NCBI GenBank assembly: GCA_000320545.1
Contig: ADNK01003167.1
Location: 18,501 to 82,500 of the forward strand
Origin: Bigelowiella natans CCMP2755
Taxonomy: Eukaryota; Cercozoa; Chlorarachniophyceae
DNA length: 64,000 nt
Direction: 5' to 3'
In this document: positions 24,709-36,382 of the stretch, piece by piece
Numbering within the stretch: the stretch's first letter is position 1
Layout of the letters: each line of letters begins with the position of its first letter
Notes under the pieces: generated by a model
Database searches by the model: none
Told to the model about the DNA's origin: nothing
What the model saw: the letters and a program-made list of their open reading frames with translations, nothing else
Made by a program: the position numbers and the translations under genes

Positions 24709-26708
24709 TTAAAATTTACCTCCGTGAAAAGCTAACGAGTTGGATTTCTTGCTGGAAATCCTGCAGAAATATCGTGCCACTTTAGCCAGATCTTGATGCA
24801 AATCGTGCTGAGGATTTAAGGCCACCATGACAAATGCAGCCCTTAAAGGGCCGTTCGGAAGGAGTTTCTGCTGGTTTAAATGTTGGGTTAAATCCATACA
24901 ATCTTTAATGGTTCTCCCACTTAGAACCGAAGTAGCACTCACATCTTTGTTATCTGCCGCTGCTGCTGCTGCTGCTGCAGAATGATTCATCATTTCTAGT
25001 GTTGTTCCATCTCCTCCTCCTCCTCGAAACGTCATAGATCTTGGCGACAAATCATCACTCGACTTTATTGAAGGATTGTTGTTGTTGTTTTTCTTCTTCT
25101 CTTCTCGCAATCCATTATAATACATGGAATAATTGTCTTCATTTTCTGTTAATAGGGATAGCTTCGATGAGAAGCTCTTAATCACTGAAGGACGTGGTGA
25201 TAGACGAAGATGATCTCGTGGCACTTTAGAATTCAAAAGTGATGTGATAATCTGTGATGAAGTAGTAGGTGTAGAAGAAGAAGGGAAAGAGAGAGGAAGT
25301 GAATAAACCCTCCTTACTTTAAAGGGGGAGGAGGAGGGCGAAGCTACATCTCCTTTTCTTTTCCCTCCTTCTTCTCTTGCTGGTGGTGGTAGTAGTGGTG
25401 AAGGTGATTCTGTACTACTTCTTAACAGAGGTTGTCGGCACATCATGCTATCCTCATCATCATCTTCTTCTTCTTCTACATCCTCTTCCCTCCCACTCGT
25501 CATCATCGTCATATTACTCTTGGGGCTGCTATTCTCTGCTACTACTGCTGCTTTCGAAACAGGGGAAGAATTAATGCGGTCATCGACGTCATCATCGTCA
25601 TTATAATCATCATCATCATCGTGGGGATCTGCTGCAAGAAAATGATGATGCTGCCACTGCGTTGAAGGAGTGTTAGCAGCATTATTATTACTACGAATAC
25701 TATTATTTGTAGATTGTGATATTGCTCTTTGACGGGTGGTGGTGCTGCAGTTGTATACACCATGATCGGTAGTAGCTTTCAATTTGAAGTCGTTCTCATT
25801 AGCTGAGTTGAGAAGAAGATGATGACCCGTCTTGTTCTTTTTCTTCTTCTTCTCTTCCTCCCCTATTGAATGGATTGTGTGGCCATTGGCAGCATCATCA
25901 TCAATGAATGCTAACGGTGCTGAAGAATGCGATTTGTTACGTTTCTCCACTTCATCATCTACTACTTTAACAACAACAATTTGAGAAGTTTCTACTCCTC
26001 CTCCTCCTCCTCCTCCTCCTCCTCCTCCTACATCTTGTTCAGATGATGATGGAAGAGCTGTTATCTCTCCATGCAGAATGCTGCCGCAGTGATTTTGATG
26101 TAATAATGATGTTGTTGTCGATGTCGTTCTAGGAGTATTCGATGATAACTTCTCTCTCTTTAGAGCACTTAAATCTTTGGGGAAAAGGTCAGGTTTAAGC
26201 TTTGGAAATGCATTCTTGGCATACTTCCAGCCCTTCTGCGCTCGAAACCACATGACCTCTCTATACTCTTGCAAAAGCATATGCTCATGCAAACGTTGAA
26301 GATGCTGCTGCTGTTCGGTGAATGTCATTCTGTCAAGATCCACAGATTGAAGATGCTCAATAATATCGTCATCATCTTCGTTATTAAGGTTGGAGGGGAG
26401 AATGGTGTTCGTCTCTATTTTTGGTTCTTCTACCATAGGAAACCACCCGTTATTATTATCATCATCATCATTATCAACGGCAGTAGTAGTAGTAGGAGTA
26501 GTATTAGTATTAGTAGCATCCTTGTCTCCTTCAGTAGGGTTCTTTGTCTTTTTTCCTCCTCCCCCTCCTCTCTTCCTTGTCCCTATATCATCATCATCAT
26601 CATCATCATCCTGACGTGATCTAAGCCGTTCTTCATACATATCGAAGAATTCTTCATGTCCCCCTGAAATTTATAACAATAACTCGTCGTCATCATCGTC
26701 GTCGTCAC

Positions 26709-26749
<41 letters not shown>

Positions 26750-26778
26750 CTTTCTTTATCTTATGATAACAAACACAA

Positions 26779-26811
<33 letters not shown>

Positions 26812-27510
26812 TAGCTTTTGGATTCTCCCCCCCTCTCTCTTCTTTACATGATGTGTTATAATAGTACTCGGGAATGTTTCAGTTGTGTTAGTGTAAGCAG
26901 TTTTATGACTAATTACTAGTAGAAGTAGTAGTATACGTGTTGTTGTTGTACGTGTGGTGCTGCTGCATCCATGCATGTATGAAACACATCTAATACTACT
27001 ACTACTACTACTACTACTTTTTCTACCTTCAAGAAAGTTTTGCATCATCGATGTTCTAAGAATCTCTCTAGCGTATGCACGTTGCTCACGGGGAAAATTG
27101 GCCACGAATCTTCGTGAATCAAACGAAGTTCTAGTGGTGGTGGTGGTGGTGATGGTGGCTCCGGCTCCTAATCCTTGTTTACTATCGTAGTGGGTAGGTG
27201 AGTATGATGAAGTCCTAGGAGGGGGGCTGCTGTTTTTATTCTTCTTTGTAATCTTAGAAGAAGACGAAGGAGGAGGAAAAATGAAGGGCGACGAAGAGGA
27301 GGAAGAAAGTCTTCTCCCCCCGTAGTAGTGTTTATCGTGCTGTGCCTTCAAGGGAGATACTATTCCTGACCAAAATCTTAGCATTCGTCTTTGTATTTGA
27401 TATAATGACTCCCTTCTCCAACGTCGTCTTTGTGTGTTTCGTTCCAGAATTAACTTCTTACTTTCTAATTCAGCAGCTTTTAGAACTGATAATGATGATG
27501 GTAATAAATG

Positions 27511-27547
<37 letters not shown>

Positions 27548-27632
27548 GGGAATCGAAGCCCATAGACTTTTTGCTTTAACTCTGATTGAAGGCTTAAATC
27601 TATGCTGCTTCCTGCTACGTCGACTTGTAGTG

Positions 27633-27667
<35 letters not shown>

Positions 27668-28805
27668 GCATTTGACTTTTGACCACCGTTGTTGAAGAAA
27701 GAATCAAATAATTCACGTAACTCTACTATCCTCGTAGTCATCTCCCATCGAAGAAGCTGCTTTTTGTTCTCCATTTCTCCCTCCTCCCCCTCCTCTTCTT
27801 TCTTAGAAGCGTAATTTATCAACCCCACCCCTGGCCACCACTTACAACAATTTAGCAAACGATGTAGAAGTTGTTTGTAGAGTTGGGAAGGTAAAAGAGC
27901 TGCTGTATCCCCCCCTGGAAGTGCTAGAACATGCTTGTCTATGAATAGTACTGCACACCCTGTAAGTAAATCAATACTTATTATATCGTCACCATCATCC
28001 TTATGATGATCCTCCTTCTGAGCATTACTACTTGTTGTTGTTACTATTTGCGAAGTAAGTAGTCCAACTATATGGGGTTGTGATGAAACCATCCCTTTAA
28101 GTATCGATATAGCCATTCTTCGGGGTGTAATTGGATAGAAGAGGCCGCACCATTGAAGAGGTGCCATAAGTGCTCGAATCAAGTGACATACGGCGCTAAC
28201 TACATTTGCGTTGTTACCTACGATGACAACATCTCTTTCGCATGCAGCAATACTTACGATTTGAATCAAGGCATCAGCGGATATATTCTGCAATACTCTT
28301 GCTATATCTATGTCAACTATCCATGGAGGTACACCACAAGAAGGAGCAGCAGCATAACCACCCGGCGGCCTCTCAATTTGACAGTGTGCGTTATGACCAA
28401 GAACGTAATTGTAAATCTTGCTGCCATCAGAGGGAGGCAACTTTATCGATGTGAGCATGTTGTGCACGTAATGCTCGATCGGTAGAGGGGGTCTTGATTG
28501 TGAGACTCTATACAATATCTTCACCAACTCCATTAATGTGTTACAATATTCGTGCTCGGAAACAAAGATAAGAGCTTTCGGAGAAAACAATCGAATTGTA
28601 GTAGCAGTATTGGTGGAGGAAGAAGAAGAAGAGGGAGGAAGAGGAACTTTGGTAGTAGAAGCAGTAGCATCTTCAGAAAGAAATATCTGTGACGGAAAGC
28701 AATAATTAGTGAACAGGCATGAATTTATTGAAGATCCTGGTTATTTACTACAAACATGTATCAAAGTAGTACAGTACAGGAAGGGGGTGGAATGAATAAT
28801 TGAAT

Positions 28806-28847
<42 letters not shown>

Positions 28848-29153
28848 AATGTGATACAGTATATGCCAATATGACGATATCAAAAAGGGGGGTTTGAAAT
28901 GGGTGGAGAATGTCTCATTAACAGCAGTATGTTTTAGATGACGACGCACCTCTTCGTCAAAGCTCAAACATCCTCCATATAAGTAGGACATGGAAGAATC
29001 TTCTACACACCCACCAGCAGCTTCTGATGATGATGATGATACTACTATGCGGAAACTGTGGACGCTCGGTGATCTTCTTTTAAAAGAAACCTGTGGTGTT
29101 CCTAAAGGAAAGCAATGCTTTCCAAGACTATTTATGATGTCGTCCGCCACCAT
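24709..29153 (-). CDS. DENN-domain protein (putative Rab guanine-nucleotide exchange factor)
   Basis: A 1,272-aa protein in three exons: 28950-29153, 27027-28686, 24709-26663 (sum 3,819 nt, phases 0 and 1 match). uDENN is in exon 1 (CFPLGT, VHSFRIVV, YLYGGCLSFDEE). cDENN is in exon 2: FSPKALIFVSEHEYCNTL, then ACERDVVIVGNNANVVSAV, LMAPLQWCGLFYPITP and VGLLTSQ, with DLLTGCAVLFID as its end strand. dDENN starts late in exon 2 (FPREQRAYAREILRTSMMQN) and ends across the junction (HEEFFDMYEE). The region between cDENN and dDENN and the 640-residue C-terminus are full of Ser, Asp, Gly and Thr runs that match in-frame microsatellites. DENN proteins activate Rab GTPases in membrane traffic; the Rab target cannot be told. 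The start is the first ATG in the uDENN exon, and an upstream exon remains possible. Confidence 0.87.
26708..26747. repeat. CT microsatellite in DENN intron 2
   Basis: A CT run within the intron between DENN exons 2 and 3, close to the splice acceptor at 26664. Confidence 0.9.
28808..28844. repeat. AT microsatellite in DENN intron 1
   Basis: About 18 AT units inside the intron between DENN exons 1 and 2. Confidence 0.95.
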
Positions 29154-29341
29154 GTTCTTGTCTCCAGCTGAGTAATAATCCACTGATTCGAGACTTTTAC
29201 CCTTTATGAATCAAAAGATATGAATGCTTAGGGTTTGATATAATAGTTGTTATTGCATCATAGCACGATTGGATTCGTTAAGAATAGGCTAGTAACCAAT
29301 GAATATGGGATGGTTGAATAATTATGAACATTATGCATGCA

Positions 29342-29379
<38 letters not shown>

Positions 29380-30000
29380 ACAGGGTGATAGCTTCATTGT
29401 CGCAAACTCATTGATGGTACTATAAATGCTAGTAATAATAATAATAATAATATAGAGGTGAGATGCTTGCTGCTGTGCATATCTCCGTCTCGATAATAAT
29501 AATATAGAGGTGACATGCTTGCTGCTGTGCATATCTCCGTCTCGATATCTGTTTCAATCCAGGACTACAAATGAAAACATTAATCTGCTAAATACATCAT
29601 CTGCCAGCCTGTAAGAGCAGAAGAATTTTAAAAGCCTTTCCTAAGTAATGATGTTGAATATGTAAGAGCCCTGTCGTTACTACTTTTAATTATTGCAAAA
29701 GACCTCTTCCATGTTTGGACTTCAAGAACTTCTTCCTCAAGAGATCTTTTAAGGGAGGATGAGAAATAATTAGGCTACTTGTAAAAAGAGTATTCAGTAT
29801 TCAAGGGGGTGAGCTGAATAGAGTTACTATTGGAAGCATCATCATCATCATCATCTTTCTGACTGACTTTCTTTGTTTTGTATGTCTGCTGCAGAAGTAA
29901 ATATTGCAAAAGGGTTTCCTAGGGGAGAAGCCTTCGTAGGAGAGAGGGGAGAAAAATGAGGATGAGGATGAGGAGTAGAACATTGCCAAGATCAGCATGC
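29154..30000. other. 5' flank of the DENN gene
   Basis: No exon could be supported. It holds a GAT run (29342-29376), a 57-bp tandem duplication (29437-29547), and a weak minus-strand frame at 29801-29998. A further 5' exon of the DENN gene here cannot be excluded. Confidence 0.45.
29437..29547. repeat. 57-bp tandem duplication
   Basis: Two copies of a unit containing atagaggtga, tgcttgctgctgtgcatatc and tccgtctcgata, nearly identical, each preceded by AAT repeats. Confidence 0.9.
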
Positions 30001-30689
30001 CCAGACGTACATCATTTCAGCATCACGAGAGAATTTGGAGGGAATGGCTTGGTAGTGTTGTTTTTGAAATATCGTTGAGATGGCAACGGTTTCCAGATGC
30101 AGTGTTTAGAACAAAATAAATAGGATGTTTTTCGATCATCACGTTTCGATGAGTGTGGGGATGTTGTTGACGTTGATGGCAATGTGATGACTCGTTGCAT
30201 TCAATTCAAATTGAACAGGAGTTTTGTTGACGTTTGATTTTGTGCCAAGCAAGTCGACCTTGGTTCCAACAGGTCCTTGCTCGCTGTTGAGTGCACATGC
30301 ACCGCAAACTCCAGACGCACGAAACACTCGATTGACTGCAGGTGTGCTGCATGCGCACACACAAATGCCCTTTGGAGACCCTTTTCTTGCAAGCTGGATG
30401 CACCTCAAACACACGGCGAAGATGCATCTTGTCGCTTGTGTTGTTCTGGCGCTGTCAAGGATTTTCCTCACCTCTGGACCTTTTGCTGCATTGTCGCCAC
30501 ACCTGGACACTGTTGTGCACCGGGATGTCACGATGCGCAAAGTTCGGTCTGCCCAAGGCTCTTGCAACTGTGTGAACAGGATGGCCTTTGAAGGTGGCGA
30601 TGACTGTCACAAGGTGAAAGTTTTGCTTGGCATGCCCTCAGGCTCGAAGGTGGTGGACACGACGTGAGTGGACAGAGCTGTCAAGAGTT

Positions 30690-30795
30690 GCCTGCAATGA
30701 ACAATGAACAATGACAAAGAACTGCATTTCCAAAATGTGACAAGACACTTGCAGTGCACGAAACGCAGTGCCTCGAACTGACTTTGGTGAGGACC
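30690..30795 (-). repeat. LINE 3' tail repeat (copy D)
   Basis: In reverse complement it contains cagttcgaggcactgcgttt and then a tail ending in tcattgttcattgttcattg. No RT coding sequence adjoins it, so it is a solo tail. Confidence 0.8.
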
Positions 30796-31019
30796 ACCTG
30801 GTGAAACCAAAAGGAATCAAGAATGGCATTGCAGCCACTCCTCCGTTCCTAGTTTCATTGTTTTCAGTGCCTGATGTTTGCCAACTTCAGGATCATGCAT
30901 CCCTGAATCCTGTCGTGATGGTTTGCTCATGCTTGGAGATCACCAAGCAAGAACACCACACCCACGACCCCCAAGAGCACAATCCCATGGACCACACCTT
31001 CGTGGTCTGCTTCACACCT

Positions 31020-31225
31020 GCCACAACATTCCCGGCTTTTGCGGAGACATTGCCCTCACTGGAAGGCATGAAGATGGAGGAGGATGCATTCTTCGTTCCT
31101 GGTCCATTTGGACAGCGAGCTTCGCAATGACCACAGCATCCCCGGCTTTTGCGGAGACAAAGCCCCCATCATTGCAATCAGAAGCACTGACTTCACGCCA
31201 ACCACAACATCCCCGGCCCAATGGA
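31020..31225. repeat. Short repeated word, three copies
   Basis: The word ccccggcttttgcggagaca, with small changes, occurs near 31029, 31138 and 31211. The spacing is roughly 110 and 73 bp, and the third copy is diverged. Confidence 0.6.
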
Positions 31226-31284
31226 GACATTGCCTGGAGACAGGCACAAAGTTTGAGGAGGACACCTCCATCCTGATGGGATTC

Positions 31285-31750
31285 ATCCAGGGTGAATCTT
31301 GGATGCAGATCCGAAAAGGCTTCGTTTGGCATCCAATTCTCCGGTGGCCTGCCCAATCGGTGAACAGGAATGTGGTGCAGGGAGGGGAAAAGCCACCCTC
31401 GCAACCGAAAAACCCACCACCCAGCACCAATTCGGCGAATGCAACTTTGAATCTTGAATGCAGATCCATGCATCCTTCACATGGCCACCGAGTCACCGGT
31501 GGCTGGGGCGACAAGTCTGTCCACCCCACCAGTGACCAGGAATGTGGTTCAGGGGCAGGAGGTGACCACCCCCCCCGCCCATCACCGCATCGCACCAATT
31601 TTTTTTCCGAATGCAACTTTGAATCTTGAACACAGATCCACACATCCTTCGCCTGGCTGCCCAGTCACCGGTGTCTGGGGCGACATGTCTGTCCATCCCA
31701 CCGGTGTCCAGGAACTCAACGCTCCCCCGCCCATCACCGCATCGCGCGCC
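31285..31750. repeat. Degenerate tandem repeat, period about 165-175 bp, three copies
   Basis: Units near 31290, 31445 and 31620 share tgaatcttg, cagatcca, catcc, a ccggtgg/ccggtgt block, gtctgtccaccccacc and accaggaatgtggt in the same order. Copies 2 and 3 are the most similar; copy 1 is diverged. Confidence 0.75.
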
Positions 31751-31904
31751 GCATCGGCGAATGAAGGTGGAAATGGAAAGGAAGCGATGCTTGTCCAGGC
31801 TGGAATTGCATCTGCATCACAGTGCATGAGCCAACACGTGTTTGCAGCGAGTGTTGCATCATTGTCGTGCATGGCGCCATGCCCAAACAAGCTTGGACCT
31901 CGCC

Positions 31905-31990
31905 AGAACCAGCTCGAGGCACTGCGTTTCGCACTTTGCAAACATCATGACGTGTTTGGGAAATGTGGTCATCATCAAATTCATCATTCA
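31905..31990 (+). repeat. LINE 3' tail repeat (copy B)
   Basis: Contains cagctcgaggcactgcgttt, then gcactttgca, then gggaaatgtggtcatcatca, in the same order as copy A at 7386. It is a solo copy. Confidence 0.8.
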
Positions 31991-32099
31991 TTCACAAACA
32001 AGAGGAACAGGTGTTCCAAGAACTGACTTCACATTCTCGACCACACTCAGTTGAGAACAGGCACAACGTCATCTCGAGAAGGAAACTTCGTGCAAAAGA

Positions 32100-32200
32100 A
32101 AGAAGCAACTTCATTGCTCGACCACACCACTTCCAAAGCGTTGCACGACACTTGCAAAGCACGAAACGCAGTGCCTCGAGCTGAAAACAACGAGGACTCT
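32100..32200 (-). repeat. LINE 3' tail repeat (copy E)
   Basis: In reverse complement it reads cagctcgaggcactgcgttt, then tgctttgcaagtgtcgtgca, then a ggtgtggtcgagca end. It faces copy B about 110 bp away, forming an inverted pair. Confidence 0.8.
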
Positions 32201-32732
32201 CCACTGGTGTGAAAATCAGGACGATGACATGCGAAGTCAGATGGCCGATGGCCACACGTCCGATGTGCGTGTCGCCGCATGCATGCATGTGTGTTGCGGG
32301 TGCGAAGCAGCTACACGCGCGCACGCTGTTGCGTCGAGGCGAGTCAGCAGCATGTGGCAAACAATGACGAGCTGCGTGTGCGCAATGAAGACAGTGACTT
32401 GCATGCTGCGCCGAAGCAGTGGCTCCTCGATTCGACGAATCGTGGACGCGGAATTGGGCCACGAGCATGGGCACATCCTGCGCTAGATGCAGGTTGGTTG
32501 CTGTGCACGAGTAGCTATGCTAGCACATGCAGTTGTGCACCAATCCTTTCGCATGCGCGGAAACTGAAGAGTGCTTCGTTGATGCAAAACTAAAAACGAG
32601 TCTACATGCACTTTCAAATGAAGTTAGAACTTGACAAAGCCCGGTTTGTTGGAGTGCTTTGCACCCAGACCGCACGGTTGGTGACGGTAATCATTCAGGA
32701 CATGTGAAGCACAATGTTCCCCATACTTTGAC

Positions 32733-33970
32733 TTACGAACCACGCAAATATGAACCGTCATCTGGAGCGAAATGAACACTGTTGTATCCGCTATCGTATT
32801 CGCCACCGTATCCGTCATTGTATCCACCATTCTCTTCGCCTCCCTCTATTGTGACTCCCATGATACCCTCCTCATCTTCTGCTGTTGTCTTGCCTTCTTC
32901 CATACGTGACAGTGCGCTGTGTATCTGAGAGGATCCTTCACGCAAGCCTTCTACGGCGTTAAGTAACCGATTCTCCGTATATGAGGTCTGATCGAGGCCC
33001 ATCTGCAGTCTGCCAAGGTTGTGTTCTGCGAGCTCAAGCTGCTCGTTTAGTTGCTGTGCTTTCACCAGCTTCCTGCAAGATCATTGTAGAGGAAGTTGTA
33101 GTCATGTTAACTTGTATACATAATTGATAGGCACAATGAGTAGTGAAACGCAGAATTAGTCCAATGATATCTCACAGCAAATTATTATTTGATGGATTGG
33201 GGCTATTCTTACCTCATCTTTCTCTTCTTCGCGAGAAGCCAGCGATTGTATCTGGCAGCTTCCTCGTTACTTGTGTGATAGCATGAGAATAAAGCGGATT
33301 ATAACTTATCATACAAAACTTGTATGGTATGCGATTGTTACCTCTGGTGCATATCAAACAGATATATTTCTGTGCTCTTCACTCATTACTCTCATAAACT
33401 TGATTTCCCTATTTCTCTCTTTCTCCATTCCCCCCCCCCCCCCCCTGATCTCTCCTAGAAGTACTACGAACCGTTTGATTTGGTTCTCGCGAGCCCTATC
33501 TTCCATAATCTCGAAAACAGCTTTGTTGGATCTGTAGGTTTCTGCCTCAGAATCGACTCCGACTGCAAAAAAATAAGATGATGGGAGATAAGGATACATC
33601 ATTATCATGTGCATATGTTGAAAAATCTGAAGCTGTATTGTTCATATTGGAGCTATTTCTACTGGAGGCTGCTCATCATCCATGTCTAGAGGCATCTCGT
33701 TTTCAGGGACGGCTGAACATACACATACATAATATATATTTGTGTATATATACATATAATATGTGTGTGTTGTGTTCTCTGTCGTAAATTAATCATCATC
33801 ATCATCATTATCATCATCATCTCTTGGCTTAAAGAGATGTGTCATCATGTTATATTGTTTGAAAAGGAGATTAAGACCTACAAGAAGAAAGCCCTACATA
33901 TAGATATATATATTTATGCATTTCTCACAAATACAAATGTTATCATTGAAAGCAGTATACATGTATACAT

Positions 33971-34020
<50 letters not shown>

Positions 34021-34555
34021 CTTTACCTAACCTTACTCAATATATTTACATATATATATTACAATAAATGTACAGACAAATTTATATAAACAGGGCGTAA
34101 TAACTTCATGGCTGACCTATTACTCCGCAGCAAGAAGGGAGAACAGATAATGAAGACTACAAATGAAGCGGAAAGGGCATATAAGGCCGTACATACATCA
34201 TTCACGAATGACGAGAACTGACGGTTGAAAGCCTCCAAGCTCTCGAGGAGTTCGTAAGAATAATACACATAAAAGTTTTTAGTTCGATCACTTTTGACAA
34301 TCTACTATCCACCTCGGTATCGAATGTGCAATTGCATGCCGGTTGCCATGTTTCGTTTGCCTTCTTTCGGGAAGCAACTAATGATGTGGTCTCAACGGCA
34401 CCGACACTGGCTGATGTTCTCTGCATCGCATAAAGTTCGAATCTTAGAGCTGATCTACTACATGAAAACTTGTCAAGTGTTATTACCACTAGAGAGATGA
34501 ATGTGGCCAATGCTAAAGCTATTGAAGCACCAGGGGGTCTCCACTGGGCGGCCAT
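32733..34555 (-). CDS. Two-TM protein with C-terminal coiled coil (unrecognised family)
   Basis: Minus-strand exons 34313-34555, 34124-34232, 33468-33562, 33213-33262 and 32733-33072 join in phase to give 278 aa. I do not recognise the family. TM1 lies at about residues 11-29 (IALALATFISLVVITL). A loop of about 65 residues carries two N-glycosylation sequons (NET, NCT) and Cys residues. TM2 lies at about 97-116 (YALSASFVVFIICSPFLL). A Lys/Glu-rich coiled coil (RARENQIKRF, RKLVKAQQLNEQLELAEHN) and a Gly/Asp/Tyr-rich tail follow. An alternative exon, 33642-33712, also joins exon 2 in phase (1) and ends at a stop after about 23 codons, giving a 140-aa short form. The terminal stop overlaps a perfect GTAAGT donor, so the gene may continue further 3'. 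The first exon begins at a plausible ATG. Confidence 0.5.
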
Positions 34556-35104
34556 TGCTGGTTTCTTCTTCTTCCTTGTTAGTCACACCACTGCCCAGGA
34601 GGCCTAGTAGTAGTAAACTTTTCAAACTTCTCGTTTGAATGAAGCCGAAAAATAGATTTTTGTTCAACATCCCAAATGCGCAAATGATGGTCCTTTTATT
34701 ACTGCGACATGAAATAATTCTCATTTTAATTACCTCGTGAAGCAACTTAGTTGAAGAATTGCACCCAATTTCGATGGTGCGACATAGCGTAAGCCACGGA
34801 TCACGAAGGCACCTTTCGAGCAGGGTACGGAAGAAAATCGAAGCGATCCCCTCACCAATTGCCCCTCACCATGCAACAACCTTGCAGGTTGATTGATTTT
34901 ATGCTGCTAAGATCATGAAATGGCATCTAGCTTCGCGTGGGCACGTTTGTGTGAGCAATGTTGGTCTCATTCTTCTTTGTTCTCAGTGTGAACAATTGAT
35001 CGAGTGTGAATGGCAAGCCGTGTCCATCGGTCCCAGAGCCAGGCTAGCAGGTGTGGTCCACGCCAAGCAGCTTCCCGACCGTACTGGTTTGCCCACCTGT
35101 TTTC

Positions 35105-35185
35105 CTTGTCGTCTCAGCTCGAGTCACTGTGTCGCTTCGCACTGTGCGTGCGTCATGCAATTCTTTGGAGGTGTGGTCGTTCAAC
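35105..35185 (+). repeat. LINE 3' tail repeat (copy F, diverged)
   Basis: Contains tcagctcgagtcactgtgtc, then gcttcgcactgtgcgtgcgt, then aggtgtggtcgttcaacaaa, following the same order as copies A and B with more changes. Confidence 0.65.
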
Positions 35186-36382
35186 AAAGGTTTTGCTTGT
35201 TCTTCCTCCACCCCCCCTGGTGCACCGAGCGAGACGAGAGTGCCACAAGCTTGCATTGGAGATGCGTGATCGAGGAAGGAAGCAAACTTGCTGCGTGCAC
35301 GACTGACTTTGAAATTGAACACAGAACCCAAACCACCATCCTTTCCTGCCTTCCACTTGCACGCCACACCTGCGCACACTCCAACAGCAAGCCCTTCCTG
35401 CTGGCCCTTCTGACACGAACTGGTTTTTTTGAATCACTCGAACGAGTGGAACAGAAAAAACCGTTCGATTGCAATCGTTCATTCGATTTGAACAGTTGTG
35501 CGGCAATTGTTCAACTCGGTGCGTGTTCGCACTCGTCGTTGTTCTTGCTTGCCAGTCCCATGTGGACACCCAACTAGCCAAGTCCATCTGACTGACGTGT
35601 GGCAGACAGCACAAGCTAGCAAGCACAATCAGCAATGTCAGCGCGGGCTGGAAACGTTCTGTCTGAGAGTCATTTCCAGCGCGTTCCCAAAACGTGCTGC
35701 GCACCCCAGCACGGTGCGTGGCACGATTGACCGTGTGCATTCGTCTTGGCGAGTGACACTTCACTAGTTGGTGCACCTGTCAGCTGTGACGATGGTTGTT
35801 GCTGATTTTTTTACGGCTAGTGGTTTCGTTTCCATGCGCCAGAAATTGCGGCACTCACAGACACTGTTGAGGTGAAGCGACATGTGAAACAATGATGAGG
35901 TCGAGGTCTTTGCCGGGTTTTGTGGCCGCCGGGACTTGACCAGCGAGGCAGCAGCAGTCATGTTGGCATTGATCTGACAGAGAATGTCTTGTCACCGTTC
36001 AACGCTGAGATGCAGCATGAACCAACGCAGAGAGCATGAGCGATGCGGTGCGTGGACACGATTTTCGCTAGTGCTTTGCACGCATGTGTACTCCATCCAC
36101 TCTTATTTATTTCTCTGTTGCACGTGCTGCTGCAAGTGTTCGATCGTTGACCATGATGCAAAAGTGCGTGCTTTGCACGTCGATCAAACGAACAATGGCA
36201 CACAGCAACCATCACTGCGCTGGCGCCTTCATCACATAGACATGCAAAACGTCTGCTCACGCATTCGATCATGCACGTCGCCACACAACATGCATCGTCG
36301 CGATGACTGCATGTGAGGCATCAAAGATGAAGGAGCAACTGTGTTGCGACGAATGTGAATTGTATGTACCAAGGCTGTGCAT

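Larger units (their letters stand above)
30001..32700. other. Repeat island with LINE tails and tandem repeats
   Basis: A microsatellite-poor island of about 2.6 kb. It contains three LINE 3' tail copies (D at 30.7, B at 31.9 and E at 32.15 kb), a degenerate tandem repeat (31285-31750) and a shorter repeated word (31020-31220). Overlapping open frames of 100-195 codons on both strands arise because the tandem units lack stops; they show no protein motif and I do not call them genes. Confidence 0.6.

Noticed and set aside
31056-31643. 195-codon minus frame with repeated internal segments
   Set aside because: The repetition reflects the 170-bp tandem DNA repeat; the opposite strand is equally open, and no domain is seen.
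34915-35776. Long overlapping frames of 207-220 codons on both strands
   Set aside because: They overlap each other and a LINE tail copy, have no motifs, and show island composition.
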